From positions 1 through 38,582 of the forward strand of contig JAPZAO010000186.1 in the NCBI GenBank assembly GCA_027460615.1: a DNA stretch of 38,582 nucleotides, written 5' to 3'. The stretch is from Candidatus Methanoperedens sp. GTDB lineage: Archaea > Halobacteriota > Methanosarcinia > Methanosarcinales > Methanoperedenaceae. The position numbers were made by a program, and so were the translations under genes. The notes under the pieces were generated by a model, which was not told the DNA's origin, made no database searches, and saw only the letters and a program-made list of their open reading frames with translations. Below are positions 32,728-38,582 of this stretch, piece by piece (the stretch's first letter is position 1; every line of letters begins with the position of its first letter).

Positions 32728-34335
32728 CTATAATTTCTTCGTCATATACGGACCCTCGCGCCCGTATCCGAACTTCCTGTAATAATCCCGGACACCGATG
32801 CCACTGGTCACCGCAATCCTGTCATATCCTGCAGCGTGTGCAGTCTCTTCCGCATGCGCCAGAAGCTCCTCCCCGTACCCGCGATGCTGCCACTGCGCCT
32901 TGCCCGCGCTTTCACCAGGCGGGACCATCGAGCCGTAAACATGAAGCTCGCGCACCAGCGCCGCACCGAGAAGCTCCTGCCGATGGGGCGCGCATGGGAA
33001 GCGAAGTCTTAAGAACCCGACCAATACCTCCTTTCCTGTATCCTCGAATGAAATGAAATGCTCTTTTCCACCGCACGCTGCATATTCCTCCACGGTCAGT
33101 TCGATGTTCTCTGGTTTTGCGCCTTCAAGCATCCTGTGCCCCACCTCCCTGCACCTTATACAGTTGCACTTCCCCCCCATTTCCCGGAGCCTCTCCTTTG
33201 CCAGCTGCCTTATATTGCTCTTCCTTATCCCGGCAAGCACCTGGTACGCAGGTATGTCGCGCTGTATCCTCTGCAAGCGAACCCACTTCGGTAAAATGGA
33301 TTTGATTTTTGCAAGCAATTCCACTGCATCCAAAACCTCAAGCGGCGCATAATTCCCCAGTTCCCACATTCCGTGAAGCCGCGTTCCTTCGGTTACCAGT
33401 GTAGGGTATATCTTGAGATAATCCGGCTTGAATCGCTCATCCTCAAATAATGTCCTGAACATGCGAAAATCCGAATCCACGGAAGCCCCAGGCAGCCCGG
33501 GCATCATATGAAACCCGACTTTCATTCCGCTGTCGCGAAGCCTCATATTCGCAGCCGCGCTCTCCGCCACGGTATGACCGCGCTGTATGCCTGCAAGTAT
33601 GAAATCGTATGTGCTCTGTACCCCTATCTCCACCTTCGTCGCGCCAAGCTCAAGAATGGTATCAATATGCTCTTTTTTTGTCCAGTCGGGTCTTGTTTCT
33701 ATTGTTATCCCCACATTCCTGATTCCGGCGCTCTCGTTTGCGGATTGGACTTCTTCTATTGAAACATAATCCCTGCCTTTTCGCCATTCTGTGCCGTAAA
33801 AATCATTCATCGCCTCGATACAGCGTTTCGCGAACCATTCCTGGTAACATAGCGAACGGGATGTATATGTCCCGCCCATTATTATGAGTTCTGCCTTTTC
33901 TATGGGGTGACCTATCTGCGAAAGCTGTTTTAACCTGGATGAGACCTGCAAATACGGGTCAAAATTATTCTCAAATGCCCGCAGGGCCGCGGGTTCTGCT
34001 CCCATATAGCTCTGCGGCGAATGGAATTTCGATTCAATGCCGCCGGGGCACGGGACGCAAAGACCATGAGGACATGGCGCCGGGGAAGTCATGGCAGCTA
34101 TAACAGCCACGCCTGATATCGTCCTGACCGGTTTTAACTGGAGGAGTTCAAGAACGCGTTCTTTTTCATCTTCGTCCCTTGCAGCCGCAAGTATCTGGGA
34201 ATTGCCCATAAGGGATGAAAGTTTGTAGCGGATGCTTGCCGCTTTTTTGGCTGCGTTCAATCCTTTTTCATCTGTTATATCTTTTCGCAGGAGTTGTTCG
34301 ATAATCTCTCTGGCTGCTGATTGGATGGCGGTCAT
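32728..34335 (-). CDS. elp3: Elp3, tRNA wobble-uridine carboxymethyl-forming radical SAM/acetyltransferase
   Basis: The product is 535 residues from ATG 34335; a longer frame to 34,428 would run into the upstream gene and adds nothing conserved. It modifies wobble U34 in tRNAs (cm5U). The radical-SAM cluster motif is CPHGLCVPC with C88, C93 and C96, the C-x4-C-x2-C spacing specific to Elp3. The segments MGGTYTSR and GLPGASVDSD and the cysteine-rich CNCIRCREVGH (zinc site) follow. The GNAT acetyltransferase domain ends the protein (GYGEELLAHAEETAHAAG, GVRDYYRKFGYGREGPYM). Length and layout are those of standalone archaeal Elp3. The stop of the preceding mrr gene is 13 bases upstream. Confidence 0.93.
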   Translation of the reverse strand: MTAIQSAAREIIEQLLRKDITDEKGLNAAKKAASIRYKLSSLMGNSQILAAARDEDEKERVLELLQLKPVRTISGVAVIAAMTSPAPCPHGLCVPCPGGIESKFHSPQSYMGAEPAALRAFENNFDPYLQVSSRLKQLSQIGHPIEKAELIIMGGTYTSRSLCYQEWFAKRCIEAMNDFYGTEWRKGRDYVSIEEVQSANESAGIRNVGITIETRPDWTKKEHIDTILELGATKVEIGVQSTYDFILAGIQRGHTVAESAAANMRLRDSGMKVGFHMMPGLPGASVDSDFRMFRTLFEDERFKPDYLKIYPTLVTEGTRLHGMWELGNYAPLEVLDAVELLAKIKSILPKWVRLQRIQRDIPAYQVLAGIRKSNIRQLAKERLREMGGKCNCIRCREVGHRMLEGAKPENIELTVEEYAACGGKEHFISFEDTGKEVLVGFLRLRFPCAPHRQELLGAALVRELHVYGSMVPPGESAGKAQWQHRGYGEELLAHAEETAHAAGYDRIAVTSGIGVRDYYRKFGYGREGPYMTKKL

Positions 34336-34348
34336 TGTTTCGACTGTG

Positions 34349-35263
34349 TTAGTCCTCAATAAAATAATCTGTGTCGATTTTTTTAAGTTCGAATGTTTCC
34401 ACTTTTGAGACACCAATATCATAATCAATCATAAGGTCAGCAAGTTCATTTCCATCAATCAACCTAATTTTGGCATCTATACTTTCAGCATAATCTCTGG
34501 CATCTTTGGAAAAATTGGAGGTTGTAATGAAAATTCCCTTTTTTGCCCTTTGCCCTAATAATGCTCCCGCAAATTTGTGTATCTCAGGTCTACCTACTGT
34601 TCCGTCCCATCTCTTAGCTTGAATATAAATGACATCCAATCCTAATTTATCTTCTTTAATTTTCCCATCTATGCCTCCATCTCCACTTTTTCCTGTAATT
34701 TCTCCAGCTTCTGGGAGATAACCTCCATATCCCATTTTTAATAATAAATCTATCACAAGTTTCTCAAAAAAGTAGGGCGAGGTAGTTTTAACCGAAGTTA
34801 ATAATTCTTGAGCCAGATCATGTTTAATCTCCTCATATGCCTGTCCCAATATTTCTTCGGGTGTCTGTTGATTAAGTTGCTGTTCCTTCTCTAAGTCTGG
34901 ATTTTCTATCTCACTCCTTTTTAAAGTTATAAACTCTAAAAAGTCAGGGAATTGTTCGAGATATTTCCTATCAATTTCTTGTGGATTCTTTTTCAAAACC
35001 TCCACTCCCTTATCCGTAATTTTAAAAAATGACCTTTTAGTAGTCTCTAAAAGTCTGGCTTTCTTAAGATATGTTCTAGCCCATCCAGTCCTATTATTAA
35101 TGATTGGTTGTTGTCCGCTGGGTAACAGTATTCTTTTTTCTTCTTCACTTAAACTGAATAGTTTAGAGATATAATCAATTGCCTCTCTTATCGAATGTTC
35201 TTTTTTGTCTTCTGCAAATTTCAATAATGGAAGCATTATTTTTTGATAATCAGGGATTGCCAT
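34349..35263 (-). CDS. Mrr-type restriction endonuclease (probable type IV, methylation-dependent)
   Basis: This 304-residue protein has an Mrr N-terminal winged-helix domain (about 1-95; KEHSIREAIDYI, GWARTYLKKARLLE, FKITDKG). A charged helical linker follows, then the Mrr catalytic domain (about 165-285). The PD-(D/E)xK core is GDGGIDG with D199 and YIQAKRW with Q215 and K217, the typical D...QxK form. Mrr proteins cut DNA bearing foreign methylation. No adjacent methyltransferase gene is present, consistent with type IV. It is immediately upstream of elp3 on the same strand, probably without functional link. Start at ATG 35263. Confidence 0.88.
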   Translation of the reverse strand: MAIPDYQKIMLPLLKFAEDKKEHSIREAIDYISKLFSLSEEEKRILLPSGQQPIINNRTGWARTYLKKARLLETTKRSFFKITDKGVEVLKKNPQEIDRKYLEQFPDFLEFITLKRSEIENPDLEKEQQLNQQTPEEILGQAYEEIKHDLAQELLTSVKTTSPYFFEKLVIDLLLKMGYGGYLPEAGEITGKSGDGGIDGKIKEDKLGLDVIYIQAKRWDGTVGRPEIHKFAGALLGQRAKKGIFITTSNFSKDARDYAESIDAKIRLIDGNELADLMIDYDIGVSKVETFELKKIDTDYFIED

Positions 35264-35609
35264 AAATCATTATTAAATTTTATTAACTTTATACCTTATG
35301 CTATTGGGCTTTGATAATTAAGAAAGGTGAATACGACCTTGATAAAATATGGTTCATACGTCATCGGTTAAGAGAAAAAAATGGGATGGAACACGGATTC
35401 CACGGATAACACGGATTGGCACGGATGATAAAATATCCGTGGGTACCCGTCAAATCCGTGCCATCCGTGTTCTATTTCAACTAAGGATTGAGAATCATAA
35501 CTATCTTTCGCATTTCGAAAAACGATATGCATTAAATCAATCAAACTCCTTAACCGATCAATGAAATATGGTCTAATATATCTGCGTTTATCCGCGTTCA
35601 TCTGCGGTT
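35264..35609. repeat. Intergenic region with ACGGAT repeats and a large imperfect hairpin
   Basis: No gene is seen. An 18-base arm at 35,409-35,426 is reverse-complemented with one base missing at 35,454-35,470. Inside are ACGGAT/ATCCGT (35,421-35,426 and 35,435-35,440) and the palindrome GGGTACCC (35,441-35,448). A further tract at 35,577-35,612 (TCTGCG, ATCCGCG, ATCTGCGG) is low-complexity. This is a dispersed-repeat type of spacer. Confidence 0.6.
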
Positions 35610-35813
35610 TTATATCCTTTTCACCGACTGGATTTTCACGGCCACGATCTCGGTGATGTCGGCCATGTTCTTGGCCTCGATCCTGACCACCACGTCGTAA
35701 GGGCCGGTCACGTAGTCGGCCGACTTGACGCCCTTGATCTTGAGGATGTCGCCCCGCACGTTTTTCACGTTTTTACCGGGGACCGTTTCGGTCAGAACAT
35801 AAGCTGATACCAT
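35610..35813 (-). CDS. Lrp/AsnC ligand-binding (RAM) domain protein, C-terminus cut at a junction
   Basis: The 67-residue frame starts at ATG 35813 with AAGGAGG upstream. It encodes a stand-alone Lrp/AsnC C-terminal domain: MVSAYVLTETVPGKN, VKSADYVTGPYDVVVRIEAKN and ITEIVAVKIQSV. This is an alpha/beta ferredoxin-like fold that binds small effectors. Stand-alone versions are normally about 75-80 residues, ending with a GVxxTxTxxV strand. Here coding similarity stops at QSV and the frame ends four residues later in AT-rich archaeal spacer. The last strand is therefore missing, matching a sequence junction at about 35,622-35,632. Confidence 0.75.
   Translation of the reverse strand: MVSAYVLTETVPGKNVKNVRGDILKIKGVKSADYVTGPYDVVVRIEAKNMADITEIVAVKIQSVKRI
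35615..35640. other. Second junction, archaeal to GC-rich bacterial DNA
   Basis: Left of about 35,625 the DNA is AT-rich spacer like that around 35,300-35,600. Right of it the DNA becomes abruptly GC-rich and stays so to the window end. The Lrp-type gene loses its last strand exactly here. Confidence 0.6.
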
Positions 35814-35912
35814 ACCCTGATCCTCCTTGTGTTGACTCGGTCTCCTTAGCTATATAGCTTATCCGGCCCGCTTTCGCAAGCCCCCGCCGCGGTTTGCTTT
35901 TGAAAAAAGCGG

Positions 35913-38213
35913 ATGGTAACATTGCGGTATTCCATGAAATCCCAATCCCCCACCGCCCCGGTTTCGCCCTGGGGCCTGCTCTGGAAACTGGGCCTCAACG
36001 CTTACCTTTTGTCCGCGGCCGGGGTGGTCATGGCCCTGGCTTTTATCCAGTCCGCGCTGCGCCTGTCCCCGGCCCAATTGCTGGAGGGCTTGATCGCCCT
36101 GGTGCTATTCGGGATTCCCATGACCCTCATCAATTTTCTGAACGGCCTGGTTTTGATCCAGCCCATCTATCGTTTCCTGGACGACCTGAAACAGGGCAAC
36201 CCCCCCTCGCCTCCCCAGGCCATCGCCGTCCACCAAGCCGTGTTTCGCTTCGCTTTCGCCTGCTCGATCTTCTCCGCCGCGCTCTGGTATCTGGGCGCCG
36301 CCGGCATCGGCCTGTGGGCCTGGTTCCGCGCGGACCTGGACGCGCTCCAAAGCGTGGGCTTCATCATTGCCGGCGCCTCGATCGGCTCGCTCACCTCGGT
36401 CTTCAATTTCTTCTCGGTCCGGCGCACCCTGCGGCCGGTCCAGGTCTTGCTCCGGGAATACCTGCCGAGCGACGATCCCGGCCTGCTCGCCCGGCCCATC
36501 ATGTTCCGGCGAAAGATGGCTTTCAGTTTCACCTACCTGATCGTCTCGGTCCTGGCCAGCATGACCTTCGAGCTTTACTACTTCCAGCATTGGGCCTTGT
36601 TGGACCAGGGTCTGGAGGAGGCGCGAAAACTGGTAGCCCAGGCCAACCAGGACCAGCCGCCCGGCCAGCCGCCCGCGCTCGACACCCGGACCGGCTTCGG
36701 CTTCCGCGTCCGCCTGTTCGCCTGGGACGCGGCCGGCCAAGTCACCGCCCCGGACTTGATCCCCGCCGAGCTTGCCCGCCTGCGGCAATCGCGCTACCTG
36801 CTCGGCCGCCGGGCCGACGCCGAAGCGCACCCCCTGACCGCCCGGATGACCGGCTGGTTGCAACGCCTGGTGCTGGACCCGGACCATCACCTGACCCGGG
36901 TCGAGGGCCAAGCCCTGGACTACCTTTTGCCGGCACCGTCCCCGGACGGCCGCGGGATCGGCGCGGTGGTCGAGTTGCTGCCTTCCGCGAGTTCGCTCCG
37001 GCGATACCCGTCCGTGATCCGCCTCCTGATCAACTATCCCGGCAGCACCCTCGCGGCCTTCATCCTGTCTTGTCTCGCCTTCACCCTGATCCTGACCTAC
37101 CTCATCATCGGCGACGTGGCCGGCCCGCTCCGCCGCCTCCAGGCCACGGCCCGCGCGATCCGGGAGGGCGACCTCAACGCCCGCTGCCCGGTCGAGACCA
37201 ACGACGAGATCGGGCTTTTGATCCTGGATTTCAACCGCACGGCCGACCGCCTGGCGGCCAAGGTGAATGAGTCGGAGCAATTGGTGGCCGCGGTGCGGGA
37301 GGCCACCCGGCAACTGGGGAGCAACTCGGGCCGCATCGTCGAGATCGCCACCGATCAGGCCACCGGCGCCACCGAGCAGGCGGCCAGCATCCAGCAAGTC
37401 AGCTCGACTTCCGAGCAGATCGCCGCCACCCTCAAGCTCATCTCCGAAAACGCCCGCTCGGTCGAGCGCGTGGCCGGCCAGACCCTGGAAGCCTGCCGGC
37501 ACGGCAGCGAGGACATCGGGGCCATCGTCGCCGGCATGGACCGGTTGAATTCCCGGGTGCGGGAGATCGCCAACGAGATGCTTCGCCTGCAGGAGCACGC
37601 GCTCAAGATCGAGACCATCCTCGACCTGATCCGCGAGGTCTCCGAAAAGACCAACATGATCTCGCTCAACGCCTCGATCGAGGCGGCCGCGGCCGGGGAG
37701 GCCGGCCGGCGCTTCAGCATTATCGCCGGGGAGGTGCGCGAGCTGGCCGAGCAGATCGGGAGCTCGATCCGGGAGATCCAGGAGATGATCTCGCTCTTGC
37801 AGCAGGCCACCAACCGCGCCATCATGGTGACCGAGGAAGGCACCAAGCAGGTGGACCTGAGCCACCGGGTGGTGGGCCAGGTCGGCCGCTCCTTCCAGAA
37901 CCTGACCGCCCTGGCCGACGAGACCGCGAGCGCGGCCAAAGAAATCTCGCTCTCCTCCTCGCAGCAGACCTCGGCCGGGGAACACCTGGCCGCGACCATT
38001 GCCGAGATCAATGAAGTGGCGCGCAGCTTTGTCCAGAGCGCGCGCGAGATTGAATCGTCCACCCTGGAGCTTAACCGCCTGGCCGAGCACCTCCGCCAGA
38101 TGGTGGGGCAGGACGGGAACCAGGCCGGAGGCGCGCCGGACTTCGTGCCGCGCTTTTCCCCCAGCCCGGCTCGCAAGGAGGACTCCCATGACCAACAATC
38201 AACTCAGTCGTAA
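35913..38213 (+). CDS. Methyl-accepting chemotaxis protein with several membrane segments
   Basis: The product is 766 residues from ATG 35913 (a second ATG at 35934 is possible; neither has a clear ribosome binding site). The N-terminal half has about six hydrophobic segments, an unusual number: near 25-45, 55-75, 110-135, 145-165, 205-225, and a last one near 375-395. The last precedes a HAMP linker (IGDVAGPLRRLQATARAIREGD...). The signalling domain follows, with the hairpin tip EKTNMISLNASIEAA and GEVRELAEQI (about 575-605), which contacts CheA/CheW. It relays an unidentified stimulus to the chemotaxis kinase. A 26-base overlap links it to the next gene. The whole region is visibly GC-rich, unlike the archaeal block. 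Confidence 0.85.
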   Translation: MVTLRYSMKSQSPTAPVSPWGLLWKLGLNAYLLSAAGVVMALAFIQSALRLSPAQLLEGLIALVLFGIPMTLINFLNGLVLIQPIYRFLDDLKQGNPPSPPQAIAVHQAVFRFAFACSIFSAALWYLGAAGIGLWAWFRADLDALQSVGFIIAGASIGSLTSVFNFFSVRRTLRPVQVLLREYLPSDDPGLLARPIMFRRKMAFSFTYLIVSVLASMTFELYYFQHWALLDQGLEEARKLVAQANQDQPPGQPPALDTRTGFGFRVRLFAWDAAGQVTAPDLIPAELARLRQSRYLLGRRADAEAHPLTARMTGWLQRLVLDPDHHLTRVEGQALDYLLPAPSPDGRGIGAVVELLPSASSLRRYPSVIRLLINYPGSTLAAFILSCLAFTLILTYLIIGDVAGPLRRLQATARAIREGDLNARCPVETNDEIGLLILDFNRTADRLAAKVNESEQLVAAVREATRQLGSNSGRIVEIATDQATGATEQAASIQQVSSTSEQIAATLKLISENARSVERVAGQTLEACRHGSEDIGAIVAGMDRLNSRVREIANEMLRLQEHALKIETILDLIREVSEKTNMISLNASIEAAAAGEAGRRFSIIAGEVRELAEQIGSSIREIQEMISLLQQATNRAIMVTEEGTKQVDLSHRVVGQVGRSFQNLTALADETASAAKEISLSSSQQTSAGEHLAATIAEINEVARSFVQSAREIESSTLELNRLAEHLRQMVGQDGNQAGGAPDFVPRFSPSPARKEDSHDQQSTQS

Positions 38214-38582
38214 AGTGCTGGAGCTCCTCTTCGAGCAAAAGAAGCCGGTCAAGTTCCGGGCGCTGGCCGAGGCCATCCAGGTGGACGTCCGCACCTTGTT
38301 CAAGAACCTGTTTTACCTGGAGGAACACGATACCGTGACCCTGTCCACCTCCTATCCCACCGACGCCGTTTTTCCGCAAATTCTGTTCGCGCGGCTCACC
38401 GACGCCGGCCGGGACCTGGCCGGGAATTCCGCCCGCCTGGAAGAATTGTTCCCGCTCGCCGACACCACCCGCGACCATGCCCCCCACCTGCCGCCCGACC
38501 TGCCCGCGCCCAGGAAGAAGACCTCTTACGCGGCGGTCCTCGGGCAGTTGGCCGAAGAAGTCAAGGCTTCGACCCGAGACCC
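38188..38582 (+). CDS. Winged-helix-like hypothetical protein, cut by the window end
   Basis: From ATG 38188, with AAGGAGG seven bases upstream, at least 131 codons stay open to the window end. The N-terminus (LSRKVLELLFEQKKPVKFRALAEAIQVDVRTLFKNLFYLEEHD) has the helix-turn-helix pattern of a winged-helix domain, followed by a strand-rich part and a proline-rich linker. It overlaps the chemoreceptor gene by 26 bases, indicating translational coupling. A DNA-binding or protein-interaction role in the same signalling unit is possible but not shown. Confidence 0.65.
   Translation, partial: MTNNQLSRKVLELLFEQKKPVKFRALAEAIQVDVRTLFKNLFYLEEHDTVTLSTSYPTDAVFPQILFARLTDAGRDLAGNSARLEELFPLADTTRDHAPHLPPDLPAPRKKTSYAAVLGQLAEEVKASTRD

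Noticed and set aside
36105-38198. Long minus-strand open frame (697 codons) and a 458-codon plus-strand frame in the same region
   Set aside because: Both overlap the chemoreceptor in other frames and have Gly/Arg/Pro-rich, low-complexity translations typical of shadows in GC-rich DNA.
1-38582. CRISPR array or rRNA genes
   Set aside because: No regularly spaced identical repeats and no rRNA-like sequence were seen. The repeats present are dispersed spacers, att sites or coding minisatellites.

Overview
The window reads as an archaeal block of about 30 kb (about 5,390-35,620) joined at both ends to bacterial DNA. Both joins cut genes in mid-frame, so the most economical reading is a chimeric metagenomic contig or an artificial concatenation. 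The archaeal block carries Dph2 (diphthamide, absent from bacteria), an archaeal-type Elp3, a tRNA-Ser, asparagine-rich multiheme c-type cytochromes with many N-glycosylation sequons, and TATA-like promoters. This fits an ANME-type methanotrophic archaeon of the Methanosarcinales (Methanoperedens-like); that assignment is inference. The left flank resembles a deltaproteobacterial/Syntrophales-type genome. The right flank is visibly GC-rich and carries a chemoreceptor.

Layout. 1-5,390 (bacterial): a cut IS1595-type transposase, an MFS carboxylate-type transporter, a small membrane protein, two tandem paralogous ABC solute-binding proteins separated by a MITE-like repeat, and the C-terminal part of an acyl-CoA synthetase. 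5,391-8,823 (archaeal): three consecutive multiheme cytochrome c genes, the first missing its N-terminus. 8,933-10,569 (minus): dph2 and an S4/FtsJ-type rRNA methyltransferase. 10,632-10,717: tRNA-Ser(CGA). 31,925-35,263: Nif3-like protein, Elp3 and an Mrr-type nuclease. 35,610-38,582 (bacterial): cut Lrp-type domain protein, chemoreceptor and the start of a winged-helix protein.

Between the tRNA-Ser and nif3 lies a probable integrated element of about 21 kb. The last 20 bp of the tRNA plus one base are repeated exactly at 31,795-31,815, as expected for attL/attR after integration into the tRNA 3' end. No recognisable integrase remains. Its cargo has two parts. On the plus strand is a surface set: a YD-repeat lipoprotein and two giant paralogous proteins (beta-helix, membrane segments, cupredoxin-like domains and a C-terminal FGE/C-type-lectin domain). 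The C-termini of these two proteins look like diversity-generating-retroelement variable regions. On the minus strand is a compact four-gene operon: a four-TM protein, a large tubulin/FtsZ-like GTPase, a membrane P-loop GTPase and a soluble protein.

The most interesting signal is that all four operon proteins carry one copy of the same roughly 85-residue module, starting F-x-W-(D/N)-(D/E)-(V/I)-P-G. In the membrane GTPase it appears inserted inside the G domain, between the DxxG and TKxD motifs. I do not recognise this as a named system. It looks like a membrane-attached cytoskeletal or membrane-remodelling machine whose parts share a common interaction or regulatory module.
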